A stretch of DNA of 64,000 bases from contig CM063506.1 in assembly GCA_032207245.1 (NCBI GenBank), forward strand, positions 12,772,439-12,836,438, in the 5' to 3' direction. The notes below the pieces were generated by a model. It was not told the DNA's origin. It made no database searches and was given only the letters and a program-made list of their open reading frames with translations. The stretch is from Pardosa pseudoannulata (lineage: Eukaryota; Arthropoda; Arachnida; Araneae; Lycosidae). A program made the position numbers and the translations under genes. Numbering within the stretch: the stretch's first letter is position 1; each line of letters opens with the position of its first letter. Shown here piece by piece: positions 44,756 to 57,117 of this stretch.

Positions 44756-45532
44756 AAGGAAAAAAGAAGAATGTCAATTAAAATCTCGCTGTAAACAAGT
44801 ATCAGTCCTATAGTTGGTTGAATTATTAATTACTGTGTTATACATGGATGCAGGAATATTTTCAAAAAGCTTGAATAGAGACTTAAATTGTACGAAGTAA
44901 CTGCTTTCTGTAAAAATCAATAAAACAAAAGTATTTTAAGAGAACCGTAAATGCACTTTTTTTCTAAATTCGGCATCACAATGTATATATAACAGGGTAT
45001 TAAATGTCATTTGATACTTATACCGAGTGGTATTATAACTAGCTATCGTTAGAGTAACTAAAATTCAATAATTTCTTTACAGCAAAATTAATATATAAAT
45101 TTTATTCTATTTTAAAATACTACCACAGAGAAAAGAGGCAATTTTACTTTTACAAGCAGCAAAAATCATTGATATACAGCATTATTTATTAATAACATCA
45201 ATAATGATATATCATTATGTATTGACTACATTATTTTACAACGTTCGATATAATGCTTAACTTATTTAATATCATAAAAGTTCCTTCTATTGCTCCAATT
45301 TTATTATTAAAAATTCTTATCGATTGAAATCTAAAATCTTTCGAAAAAAAAATCCCATTATTTATGAGCATGTATTTTTTTAAAATTTAAAGCTGTAGTA
45401 TTGACATCTCTACAGATTCATTTACCGGGGATTATTTTAGTTCCCATCCGAAAAAGAGAAGATATCTTTCTCAAAGAGATGGGTAGTGAACGCTGAGCCG
45501 TAAAGTGATGAAAGGAAACAAGACTGACCTAC
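44756..45532 (-). other. Probable 5' UTR intron of the secreted-protein gene
   Basis: Bounded by the candidate donor at 45532 and the acceptor at 44754-44755. AT-rich with nothing recognised inside. Confidence 0.35.
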
Positions 45533-45700
45533 TTTTTTCCTCTTCGGATGCCGCGACAAAAATTTTCTTCCTCCCGTAGCCGTCCGAGACCAATTTGTTC
45601 TGTTTTTTCAGTGTCACGGTCTGCTCTAGAGTGTCAAGGTTTCTGCGCATGCGTCGCGACACACTCAACGCTACGCGGTCAACCGGTTTCGAACTTCTTT
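45533..45700 (-). promoter_or_regulatory. Candidate promoter and 5' UTR exon of the secreted-protein gene
   Basis: This GC- and CpG-rich block is upstream of the gene in its direction of transcription. It has an NRF1-like palindrome, TGCGCATGCGT, at 45644-45654 and a usable - strand donor (AAAAAA|GTAGGT) at 45532-45531 that could pair with the acceptor at 44754. No clear TATA box is seen. Assignment to this gene is inference from position and splice sites. Confidence 0.35.
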
Positions 45701-45963
45701 TCCCTTCATCCCTCCTAGGAAGATCGCTTCCCAGCTATGCGGATGTGTCCCCGTTACCTGCAATTTAGGGAGGGTGGAAGCCTTGGGGAGGAGAACCATA
45801 CCTCGTGTCTGCAAATTGTCATTTCCGCTGCTTTTATTAACAATATGGCACCCGGAGCGTAATTTTTCGTACATCTGATATCACATACTAACGTGCCTTG
45901 ATTGCTTGGCAACTTGCGGATGTGAATGAAAATTAAGTACATGTTAATACTAAACATATAATG

Positions 45964-46643
45964 ACTAGCATATATCCCGCCATATGACTGGAACAGTAAA
46001 ATTTTAATTTTCCAGAAATGTAAAGTACCCTATGAGGCAGGTAAAAAAATGGTTTGTTTTTTGGCTGAGAATTATCTTGCAGCAAAAAATAATCGATGAT
46101 TAAATTTTAAATTATCACATACGTACCTAATCTATTATTTAAGCCAAATATAAAAGAAAATTAATTACGTAATATCTAAGTTCAGAGATAAAACGTGTGA
46201 AAATAATGCAGACGATATTTAAATAATTTAAAATAAGAAAGGATTAAATGAGATGGTTAAAGGAATGACGTCATAATGATAGAAAAAAATGTTATTTTCA
46301 TCTATTTATTATATAATAAATTGATAAATTTAATCACCTGCTCTTAACCGGGGAAAATAGGGCTTGAAATAATCGCATTAAACGCTCGAAAAGGGAGGAA
46401 GGAGTGGATTTCGAACGTTTTAAATACGACAATATTTTTCGCTGTGATATGAAGCATATTTATACCAACTTATTTTAGATCAGATCGATAGTTAAGGAGA
46501 AGATAAACTTTACTCGCTTTAAATTTTGTTAACCCTAACTCATTAAGAATCCAATATGGACGCCTATTTCCATTCCAGGTCCAACCGCTTCAAAAATTCG
46601 TGGACAGACGGACAGATAACTTAGGCTATTATTATATAGGGGA
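45964..46643 (-). mobile_element. Non-autonomous Helitron copy
   Basis: Read on the - strand it opens TCCCCTATATAATAATAGCC and ends CTAG after a slightly imperfect hairpin (CCAGTCATATGGCGGG). It is flanked by A and T. It keeps a TGACGTCA palindrome near 46266 that is also seen in the 50583 copy. Confidence 0.85.
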
Positions 46644-46748
46644 TTAATTCCCTAAAACTATCCTATCTACTATCCTTCAAAATATATCGATATTATGGCA
46701 TCTTAAAAAAATTACTTTGTATTATTTTTTAATTCCGTGTCACTACAG

Positions 46749-47715
46749 AATACAAGTATATTCTTTGTGGCATTTATTTGCACTATGTAGGAATGTACTT
46801 TTATCCCGGGTACATTATTTTCATATATTAGAAATTTTTGTATGCTCCAGAAAACCGTTGCGTAGTTTACTGTTAATTACGAAATAAAATTTCCTTTTTG
46901 AGAACTTCGGTAAGATAGAATGAAATTCAGATGTTTGTAAGCAGTTTTCCTTGCCTTTGTTTTAAACATTCATCGATTTCTGACTTTTTAAAGTCAATTT
47001 TAAACTTTTTAAATTGCTAATAGCACACTAACTTGAATAATTTAAGAGATAATACAAGTATATTCTTTGTGGCATTTATTTGCACTATGCATGAATGTAC
47101 TTTCATTCCGGGTACACTATTTTCATATATTAGAAATTTTTGTATGCTCCAGAACCCCGTTGAAATGTTTACTATTAATTACGAAATACAATTTCCTTTT
47201 TGAGAACTTCGGTGAGATAGAAGGAAATTTAGATGTTTGTAAGCTGTTTTCCTTGCCTTTGTTTTAAACATTCATTGATTTCTGACTTTTTAAAATCAAT
47301 TTTAAACTTTTTAAATTGTTAACAGTAGCTTGAATAATTTAAGAGATAATACAAGTGAAGAGAGAATACAAGTTTAAGAGGAATACAAGTATATTCTTTG
47401 TGGCATTTATTTGCACTATGCAGGAATGTACTTTCATCCAGGGTACACTATTTCCATATATTATATATTTTTGTATGCTCCAGAACCCCGTTGTGTAGTT
47501 TACTATTAATTACTAAATAAAATTTTCCTTTTTTGAGAACTTCGGTGAGATAGAATGAAATTCAGATGTTTGTAAGCCGTTTTCCTTGCCTTTGTTTTAA
47601 AGTCAATTTCTTACTTTTCTTTTCTTACTTTCTGTCATTGATTTCTTACTTTTTAAAGTCAATTTTAAACTTTTTAAATTGTTAACAGTACACTAACTCA
47701 AATGATTTAAGGGAT
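46749..47715 (+). repeat. Three tandem copies of a ~300-330-bp unit
   Basis: Units start with AATACAAGTATATTCTTTG at 46749, 47051 and 47382. All contain GCACTATG, TATGCTCCAGAA and GAGAACTTCGGT blocks and end with a TTTTAAACTTTTTAAATTG stretch. The third unit has extra inserted bases. No coding is recognised; the small open frame at 47067-47267 lies wholly inside the repeat. Confidence 0.85.
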
Positions 47716-47971
47716 AATTTTGAGAATTTTGCATATTTATCTACTGTTTGATCTATTTATGATCAGTAGTTTTTTTTGTGTAATTTTTCTGCAATTGATT
47801 CTTGATGAATTTGAAGGGGAATATTAACACTAGTTATGGGAGTTACATTGTTTTATGAATACACGTCCATACAGTTCTATGGCCTTGTTGACACCTTATT
47901 ATGTAAGTACTACATCGGTGGCCAGCAACTCTGTCTATGAATGGACAACACAAAGGATAACTAAGTCTTAA

Positions 47972-48131
47972 CACTAAACATACCATATAATACCATATAA
48001 TTCTTTGTGTTTATAATACATAAAAGTAAACTTTTATGTATTATAAACACAAGAATTTTTAATTCATTTCCCATCGAATTTTTTACATATACCTTATGAG
48101 TCATTTGACCCGTTATATGGTATGTTTAGTA
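47972..48131. mobile_element. TTAA-flanked hairpin MITE
   Basis: A 160-bp element with terminal inverted repeats (ACTAAACATACCATATAA on both strands), between TTAA at 47968-47971 and 48132-48135. It contains a perfect 21-bp-arm hairpin at 48007-48050. The TTAA target points to a piggyBac-like transposase. A tRNA-like relic abuts its right end. Confidence 0.75.
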
Positions 48132-48135
48132 TTAA

Positions 48136-48202
48136 GCGGGATTTTAACCCACAGCCTCCATCGTAATAGGTGAACGCGATAACCACTATGTCGAAAGGGT
48201 GC
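48136..48202 (-). repeat. tRNA-like relic beside a TTAA element
   Basis: The complement reads CATAGTGGTTATCGCG (A-box-like), then GTGGGTTAAAATCCCGC, a T-arm with a paired stem. The anticodon and acceptor stems fail to pair well, so it is not a functional tRNA gene. Confidence 0.45.
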
Positions 48203-49351
48203 ATACATCAGTTATTTTAAATATACTTAATTTTCTATAAATATCCATGTTTTGAATAGCATTTTAAAACTGTATAACATATGAATATTCTCATTTAAAG
48301 CCAAAAAACTTCTTAATATAGATTCGACAGTTAAAATTTACAAATATGACATTACCCCAAAGCAAATCTGTTGTTAATTAATTTTAAAAACAATATTTTT
48401 TTGGCAAATTTTAAGTTTATTTACACTTTAATGGTTTGTTTATTATTGAAATCGATAAAAAATATTTTGTAAGGAGGATTAACTGAACTGTAAAATATAA
48501 TAAAAACTTCATTCTATATTAAGTTAATCACTAGATTATTCAAGGCTAATTATTTATCTATCCTTCTTTATTTCATGACTCTCATCACGTACTCTTTTTC
48601 TATTATAATCATCTGTAAGACAAAGCTAAAACAATTAGCTTCTATTGTGCATTATCTCCCAAAGCTTGTTAGCTACAAACTACTTGAATTAAAGGGGTTA
48701 AATTACAATCAGTTAAATCTTTATTATTTATATTGAGTACGTTCTGTTATTTCTAATTAATCCTTTGGAACAAAATGTTTCGTGAGGCATTCTAATCTGC
48801 CAATTTTAGACCTATATTGTGCTTTGTTTTTCCCAAACAAACGTTATCGAAATGAGGTAGCTCTAAATAAAATTGCAGTTTATACGTGTACATAATTTAG
48901 ATTTTTTTTCTTCACCTCAGCATCTCACATAAGCAAAAGTTTTCAGTTTCACGCAAGATTACCATCATTGATGCCTAACAAAATAACGCTTTCATTTTCT
49001 ACCGCAAAGATGAAACTTTTTCTTAAGCCAGTGAGTATTCGCTCTACCATATCACGCTTTTGTTAGTTTAGAATATGAATATCCCAAAGGACGAACAGCG
49101 CGTTACTTTATAAAGTGAAAGGATAAACTTACATGCTTTTGTTACAATTCTTATCCAATTTATATAAAATTTAAAAGAGATTGTTAGTGATTTAGTGACG
49201 AATATTTAGCTGGAAAATCACTAGTGTTTTTTGAATTCTGCGTTTAAATAACTATATATTCTATAAATTCTGTAAAAAAAACTTTTTTTTTACCTCGCAG
49301 GCTTATCGTAAATATTTCAAGCAGCAAAATAATTTATACTTCTATTGCTAA
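48203..49351. other. Intergenic, nothing recognised
   Basis: AT-rich. No frame, repeat border or promoter could be supported. Confidence 0.5.
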
Positions 49352-49362
49352 TCTTTTATTTA

Positions 49363-49525
49363 GCCGAACGATGGCCGAATGATTAGGGTATTGACCTTCG
49401 AAACCGGAGTTCGTGGGTTCGAATCCCACTATCGAGTGGATGTTCGGAATCGTCTTTAAGAAGTAGGTCCCGGTCTCATTAGCCCTCGTGCTGCAAAAAG
49501 TAGACTGTAGCGCTCCATAACCAAA
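49363..49525 (+). mobile_element. SINE with target duplication
   Basis: GCCGAACGATGGCCGAAT head, intact GGTTCGAATCCC B box, a short internal deletion near TATCGAGTGG, and the GTAGCGCTCCATAACCAAA end. Flanks TCTTTTATTTA and TCTCTTATTTA differ by one base. Confidence 0.88.
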
Positions 49526-49536
49526 TCTCTTATTTA

Positions 49537-50582
49537 TTTTTATACTAAACTCTGCAATTAAATCAAATACTAATTAATTTATCTAAGTATTCGCATAAAT
49601 AAACGACTTCCAAAAATATAAATAGCATAGACAGCGACTCCATCAATTAATTTTTTAAGTGTTTAAATAGATTTTTAATCTTTAATTATTTTTTTATTTC
49701 CATTTTGTTTTGCCTTTCTTTAGACTTCGAAGTTTGCTTTTGAAACAACCATCGTAAAACTAGCTGGTTATTTTTTAGAAGACGCCATTTAAATCTCGTA
49801 TGTTGAATAAGGATTTAATTGACAATTGTCCAGTGGAGTGAACTGAGAATGTGAGGGAACGAAGTCTTTCCTTCATTTTTTTTACCAAGTTTGTCAATTT
49901 TGTTTCAGGTGTTTGGATGACAAAAGTTAAACAATTCCAAAACCCGCCAAAAAACATTAATTCCTTGAAGTACCAAAGATTTGGTACATAAATATCCTTA
50001 CAAGAATTACCTGATTTTTTTTAATCGCCAATCTTTTTAATTTTTTCCTAGAAGCGGATTATAGATTTTTTCATCAGTTTATCAATTGACTTTTGGTATA
50101 TAACATTACTTTTTATCCAGTTTGAATAAGTATTTTGTATATCCTTCAAAACTCAGTGACCGATAAGTTTAAAAAAACAAAAACAAAAAGAGCTTCTTTT
50201 TTTTGGAGTATCGGCCTTACCAATTGCCGACAGTGTGCTGTTTATTTAAGCAGTTAACTATGCAGTTGTTTCAAAAGATTGTCTATTAGTTCCGGTCGGA
50301 GAACTGACGAAATACCAGAGCACAGTGGTGTACCCAAAAGGTGTGGGAAAAGAGACATATACACCCAAGACCTTTTTTTAAAAATTGAAATATATTTAAG
50401 GATAATCTTTATTATACCATTATAAGTGTTCTAAACTTAAAAAAGGAATTATTTTTTTCTCCCCATGCTTAATTTTTTTCACTACGAATCCAAAAAATGA
50501 TTTTATTTAAACCATTTTCTTAGAAAATATTTAAAAGGTTCTGTTGTGTCTGAAAAAGTTTCTTTGGGTCAGTATTTGTAAA
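49537..50582. other. Intergenic, possibly the eroded left edge of the tandem array
   Basis: GTAAAACTAGCTGGTTATTT with GCCATTTAAATCTCGTATG near 49755-49800 echoes the array units at 52.1 and 53.9 kb, so the array may originally have begun here. Confidence 0.4.
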
Positions 50583-51477
50583 CTAGCATATAGCCCGTCA
50601 TATGACGGGATCAGTAAAATTTTTAATTTTCCAGGATTGTAAAATACCCTGTCAGGCAGATAAAAAAATGATTTGATTTTTGGCTGAGCATTATTTGGTA
50701 CACACTCAATAATTTGTTTACCTTCATATTTCTCTAAAGTCTGCTGATACTATGAATGTAGTTTAGAATCACGTTGAATTCATTTAGTCGAACAAACGGA
50801 CAAATTTCTTAATTTTCAAACATATATAGCCTAAACGCTAGATATTTATTAGTCCGTGAAATAGGCTTTTAGACTTTTATTAAAAGTATTTGTTGTTAAT
50901 AACGGTGATAAAATGAAGCAAAAATAATCGATGTTTAAATTTAAAATTAACACATATGTACCTAATATATTATTTGATACAAATATAAAGGAAAATTATT
51001 TACGTCTTATCTAAATTCAGTGATAAAAATATGAAAATACTGCTGACGATATTTAAATGATTTAAAATAAGAAATGATTATATGAGATGGTTAAAGGAAT
51101 GACGTCATAATGCTGGAAAAAATGTTATTTTTACCTATTTATTATGTGATAAATTAATAAATTTAATCGCCTGCTCTTAACCGGGAAAAATAGGGCTCAA
51201 AATAATGGCATCAAACGCTCGAAAAGTGGGGAAGGGGGTAGATTGGTAGATTTCGAACGTTTTAAAGACGACAGTATTTTCCGCTGTGATGTGAAGCATA
51301 TTTATACCAATTTATTTTAGAATCGGATCGATAGTTTAGGAGAAGATAAACTTTGAATTTTGCTAACCCTAACTCATCAAGAAATCAATATGGATGCCTG
51401 TATCTCTTCCAGGTCCAACCGCTTCATAAATTTGAGGACAGACGGACAGATAACTTAGGCTATTATTATATAGGGGA
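50583..51477 (-). mobile_element. Non-autonomous Helitron copy with internal insertion
   Basis: Shows the same termini and an intact CCCGTCATATGACGGG hairpin. Compared with the 34596 and 45964 copies it has about 220 extra bases around 50700-50920, with no recognisable ends. Confidence 0.85.
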
Positions 51478-51879
51478 TGAAAAGAGGAGAAGCGTCCCTA
51501 TAGAATACGCTCCTTCCTTCTCCCACCAACAGTTTCTTGGGAAAGAATTACAAGAAGCATTCTTTTCTTCCAGATAGATTTTCAATCTTTAAATGATTTT
51601 AATAGTTTTTTCAAAGATGCTGGATTCCACCAATTCTAGTAAGCAGAAAATTTTTCTCATGGTATTTTTATTTTTCGCAAATAATTTTTGTTTTTGTAAA
51701 TTTTATAATTTGATAAAAGTTATATGAATCCTTGAACAGTTTTAAGTATAAGAAATAAGACTGAAATATTCTATTCTTTAATTTTTACCAAGTCAAAATC
51801 TAAACTGAAGAAATTGCTTCTTTCAGGACAATGCCGATGATCATCCTTAAAAGAAATTTCTTGGTATGCCACTGTCATT

Positions 51880-54150
51880 GTTCAATATAAAGGTTTTGGA
51901 CAAACAAACAGTCTACCGATTTGGCCCATTTCTCGTGTGCCTGTTATGACCCCGAAAGTGTCGCATCTACCCTAAAGATGGCATCACGGAAGTCCTTCAC
52001 AAAAGACTAAATTATATTTCAAATCGTTGAATTATTTTGTTTTACCTTTTAACTATATTTTTAAATTTTCTGTTTTATTTTTAATTTTCTTAGCTAAATT
52101 TAGTAGTGAATTTTCTTCAAACTCGAGTTGTTAAACTAGATTGTTACATTTTTTAGTAGACATCCTTTAAATCCCGTCTGATCTGAACGGTAATTTGAAG
52201 AAATATTTAGCAATTTAAAATGCAAATTTTATTTTACTATGAGCGGGAAAATACAATCTAATATGTCACTGGGGGATTTATCTACCGTAGCTTTTGAAGT
52301 AAACAATAGTCTGCCGATTTGGTACATTTCTTTAGTGCATTTTCTATCGATGGAAACGTCACATCTATCCATCAAAGTACTCCCTCACAGAGGGCTTAAT
52401 CAATGATATTTTAAATTTTTAATTTATTCTGTTTTATCCTTTAACTATTTTTTTTCATTTCATGGTTTACTGGGCCTTTACCAAAACGTTTTATCTGTTC
52501 ATTAATTTTTTCAAACCTCTGGCGTCATGTTTTACCAACCATCATTTAAATGTCATCTGATACAGGTGATAATTTGGAAGACAACTTAACAAGACAAATT
52601 TTTTTTTGAGTGGGTCACACGATTTAATCAGTCATAGTAGAAGTTACCTACTATCATACTTCTGAATGGACTAAGAAATAAGAAATAGGGACTTCCGATT
52701 TGATACATTTATGTCTTTCTATCTCATATAAACTTCTTTAATTATTTTTTTACAAAGTCTTATAATTAATTTAAATAATAGTTTAAGTCCTTTAGAAATT
52801 TCTTATTAAATGCCTCCCGAGAATATAAATATTACAGACCAAGATTTCATGAGTTATTTTTCAAATTGAAGACCCTGAAGGTATAAAGTGATAACCCATA
52901 TTTTACAGTTCGGTGATAAACAGATTTATATTTTCATAAAATATTTATAATTAAATATTTAAAAATTGAAAATTTATTGCTAAACTTTTTTTTTGTACAT
53001 CATAACCTGTGTAAAAAAGTCCTTAATAGAAAAAGTAATAAAACCAACAAATATTGATATGGACTGGTTTTGTTTGGATGATATAATTTAAACCCTTTCT
53101 GACATGGATGATAATTTGAAAGAAGTTTCATCAATGCAAAGTCAAATTGTTTATCTTGAACGGTACATATGATTTAATTTTTCACCTTGATAATTGTCTG
53201 CCACCATAACTTCTCAATGCATAAATGAAAAATAAACAGAGTCAATCGATTTGATATATTTTGCGTGGACTTATTTTAACTCAGATGTAATTTTACATCG
53301 TGCTTCTTTTATATATTTTAAGCTAATGTCTATAATTAACTCATTAATTAAATCATCTAGACATTTTCATAAATGAATGTCTCCTAAAAATATAAGTACC
53401 CCAGAACGACTTGAGTTAATTTTCAAATTGTTAAATGAATCTTTACCTTTAATTATTTTTTTCAGAGCTTTGTATCTCTTTTAGCTAAGGCGTTTGAGGC
53501 TCGACCTCGCTAAGGACTATCGTATTAACTAATGGCGGCTGGGGTACATAGAATAAATGCGGGATTACACTGTTGTCAAAGTTGAAACGATAGCCTCGAA
53601 AGTCTTCTGGATTAGTCAATGCTTCCAAATAACCGAAAATCCTTTTTCAAAGGCAATGTTACTCATGTCCATATCATTCTTTAAGCTACGCGTCTTCATC
53701 GTGTGGTTCTAAATGAATAACAGCTTTGCAGCCACGATCGAATATTTTTGTGAATTTAATTTCTGTATCGCATTGGGATAACTGTCTTTACTGACTGCTG
53801 CAATGGAAAATAAAAGCTATTTCACCCCTTTTCTCTTTTGTTTTGAATTTTGTTATCTATTTGGACAATTTTTCAAAATTCTAGTTGTAAAACTAGCTCG
53901 TTATGTGTAAGTAGACATAATATTAATCCCTTCTGATCTGGATGATAAGTTGGATCACAATTCAGCAATAAAAAGGCAAACTGCTTTCATCTTGAGCGGA
54001 CATACGATTTAATCTATCGTCGTGGGAATTACCTACTATGATAACTTCTGAATGGATGAAGAAATAATAATAATAAAAAAAATCAGTCTACCAATTTGGC
54101 CCATTTCTCGTGTGCTTGTTCTGACCCTGAAAGTGTCGCATGCATGTGTC
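51880..54150 (+). repeat. Old tandem array, ~400-bp period, first family
   Basis: A recurring phrase (CCGATTTGG or close variants, followed by a CATTTCTCGTGTG-like stretch) appears near 51913, 52311, 52693, 53242 and 54084. Each is preceded by a block like TTTAAATCCCGTCTGATCTG and GATTTAATC. Spacings are 398, 382, 549 and 842 bp, so one unit near 53.6 kb is lost or unrecognisable. The array is diverged and has no coding sense. Confidence 0.65.
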
Positions 54151-54159
54151 CTAAAGACG

Positions 54160-54500
54160 GAAGAAGAGAGATCAAAATCTTTCGCCCTGTGTCCGAAATC
54201 TCGCCTCGGAGCGGCGGGATGTCTCTTGAGCTGATGTCCCCATTCAGCGTGACTGCGGTGCTTCTCTCTCTCTTATTATTTATTGTCTCCTTTTTATTTA
54301 TTTATTTCTCTCTCTTTTTTATTTTTGGCCCTTCGAGAGCCACGGACCACTGCTCCACATAACTCGGTGCGCGAGTTCATTCAACCGGTGCCTTTTCTTC
54401 TGCTGCCGCGGCGCGACGTGAACTCGAAAACGCGCCAACCGTGCGAGGTGGAGGAGGACGGCATGATGCCGCCGGAGCGGGAATGACCTTGAAACGAAGA
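54160..54500. promoter_or_regulatory. GC/CpG-rich island, possible promoter or 5' exon
   Basis: About 340 bp with dense CpG (GCGGCGGGA, CGCGGCGCGACG, CGCCGGAGCGGGA) and a CT-rich stretch, set between old tandem repeats. Short overlapping open frames exist but none resembles a known protein. It could be an unmethylated promoter whose transcript is not identifiable here, or simply the most GC-rich part of the repeat array. Its left end overlaps the last unit of the upstream array. Confidence 0.3.
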
Positions 54501-54592
54501 CTTCACCCTACTTCCGTGATCGAGGGTTTACTGCCAATGGGATGGTGGAGGTGGAATTAACCTCTTAACGTGCTGCTCATTGATCACTGCCG

Positions 54593-55990
54593 GTGTTCTC
54601 CCCTCTAACGCTTTGAAAGATTCAGTGGATGGTATGTTATAGACGTGACGTCGCAATTCTTAAAGGTTACAGTTTGAGAAGATGAACGGAAGGAGGAAAT
54701 CATTGGAGCGTAAGACAGTATAAGCTGTTGGAATAAATTACTGTTCAATTGCTGTTTTAAAAGCTCTCTCTTCGAACGTGTAATTTTTTAAGTTCAGAGG
54801 ACTCAGTACCGATTATATTAAAGTCCAGTAGCTCAATGTTAACATATGAGAAATATATTTTTCCGCATGGACGTTTTGGCATTGAAATTTTTTTATAACA
54901 CTTTTGCTCTCTTGAATTACTCACGAGGCACCAAATTTAAGTAATAAAAATAATTCAAAATGATTTTTCAATAAACTTTTATTTTTAGTGACACCTGTTG
55001 CTAAACATTGCCGGGGTTCTCTTCTGAAACGTTTTAAAGATTCAGTAGATGGAATAGAGGTGACGTCACAGTTTTTAAAGGTTACAGTATGGCAAGATGA
55101 ACGGAAGGAATAAATCAATGAACAATTTAAGTTTTAATAAATTGCAGTTAACTGCTCTTTTAAAAGTTCTTTGATTTTATAATTTCTTAAACTTATGAGG
55201 AATCTACCTTAGGTTAGGGGATTATAAGGGGTTATATTTATGTCCACTAACTCAAGACTAACACACGAGAAATATATTTTTCAAGATGGACGTTTGGCAT
55301 TGAAAGATTTTTTTAACACCCTTGCTCACCTGAATATACCATGAGGTTCCTAATTTAAGTAATAAAAATAACATAAAATGATTTCTCAATAAACTTTTAT
55401 TTTTCGTGACATCTGTCATTGAATTTATGTTCTCTCCTCAAACGTTTTAAAGATTCAGTAGATGGAATAGACTTGACATTGTAGTTTCTAAAGGTTACAG
55501 TTTGGAAAGATGCATGGAAGAAGTCATTCAACTGTATCAGAGTAAATGTTGTTGCAATAAATTACAGTTCATCAAAAGCTCGTTCTTTGAATTTGAAGTT
55601 CTATAAGCTACTAAGTACAGGCAATACTTGACTCCACTATCTCACTGTTATGGGGAAAATATTCCTACCCATGAACATCTTACATTAAAATATATTTTTA
55701 ACCGTCTCTCTCACCTAAATCTCATATGTGACTCCTCACAAATCTTTTATCTTTAGTGACTTCTCATTGAGCATCGCTGATGCTCATACGTTTGAAAGAT
55801 TTAGTGGATGAGCGTGATGTTACAGTTTATTAAAGGTTACAGTTTGGAAATGAACGAAAGGAGGAAACCAACAAAGCGTCGTTACGAAGTTCAAGTTATT
55901 AGAATAAGTTACCATTTATTTACTGTTTTAAAAACTGATATTTGCATTTGAGATTTTATAAGTTTAGGGTGATTGATTACCGGCTATATT
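54593..55990 (+). repeat. Old tandem array, ~350-420-bp period, second family
   Basis: Units near 54593, 55016, 55430 and 55781 share AAAGATTCAGTAGATGG, AAAGGTTACAGT, AGATGAACGGAAGGA and a CAATAAACTTTTATTTTT end. A TGACGTCA palindrome is complete only in the second unit. No coding sense. Confidence 0.8.
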
Positions 55991-56832
55991 GATTTCGCGA
56001 ATCTAAATGTCAACGTAAGGGAAAAATGTTTCTATGGCTTGTATTGAAAGATTTCTTTAAACAAACTTTAACACCTGACATTACCTGACTCTAAGATTAT
56101 GTCTTTTTTTTACAAACGTTATGCCAATTAAATGTCTATAATTAATTTGTAAAAAACGCACAATGAAATTTTTAGAAATAGTTTTAAATTAAATATACTT
56201 TTCTCTCCCTTTAAAAAAATAAATCAAATAATCTTATAAAAATTTCTGTTATGTCGAGTAGTAGCACTATTTTAACCATTTAACAAATCAATAAATAAAA
56301 AAAAATTGGTTCCTAAAATGTCTATTATTCTGTCATATGCCTGCCGAAATTGTAAGAAAATTACATGTATGGAAGAGCATCTGTAAAAATTCTTTTATCA
56401 GAGACCAAATTAAGTACATATATCCTACGGATACCATTTGTAAATAAAAAACTGAATCAGAACAAATTAGATGTGAAAATAAGAAACGTGAGCATTAAAA
56501 ATAAGATTTCTGTATCACATATGAGCAAATTATGCTGCATACGAAGCTTGCTAGAAATACGAGCAAAACCACCAAGATGGTAAAGAAATTTTCGAATGTA
56601 TGCAGTTCATTTATAGAATTATTTTCTCTATGTTAATAACAATCTACAATATGGCTGGTATCCAGCAACATCCACAATAGTATAAACTAAAATTACGGAA
56701 AACAGAGGCAGAGAAAACTAAATTAAATACAAAGGGTAAATTAATCTTGCAAGAAAGTAAGTTGTTTAAAGCTACTTTCTTGAATATGAAGTTTGCCTTT
56801 AGGAAATCCATAAAGGTTAAGAATTAACATTT

Positions 56833-56874
56833 AAAAATATTATTTTACAAATCAATTTGTAAAATAATATTTTT
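56833..56874. repeat. Perfect inverted repeat, 20-bp arms
   Basis: Arms at 56833-56852 and 56855-56874 (AAAAATATTATTTTACAAAT) with a 2-base centre. Most of the left arm recurs directly at 56875-56891. Confidence 0.85.
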
Positions 56875-56978
56875 ATATTATTTTACAAATTAACCTATAT
56901 TTTAAAATATAAGTTAAAAATAATTACTTATTGATCTGTAATTTTGATGTTAAAAACATAATTCTAACTGCTTGTCTA

Positions 56979-57003
56979 AAAAAAAAAAAAAAAAAAAAAA
57001 AAA
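56979..57003. repeat. Poly(A) run
   Basis: An uninterrupted run of about 25 A bases. It has no recognisable retroelement upstream, so it is a simple repeat. Confidence 0.8.
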
Positions 57004-57117
57004 CTGAAACAAAAATACAAATATAAGTATGTGGGAGTAAATATTACTAACTGAAAAATAATTAATATTTGGACCCAATTTTGCATTCGTAGATTACAAT
57101 TAGTTAAAAATCTATTA

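Larger units (their letters stand above)
55991..57117. other. Intergenic, one hairpin
   Basis: Only the inverted repeat at 56.83 kb and the A-run at 56.98 kb stand out. The 72-codon frame at 56365-56583 lacks family features. Confidence 0.45.

Noticed and set aside
46749..47715. A CRISPR array
   Set aside because: The units are ~300 bp with no short repeat/spacer pattern, and the DNA is eukaryotic.
48136..48202. A functional tRNA gene
   Set aside because: The T-arm pairs but the acceptor and anticodon stems do not.
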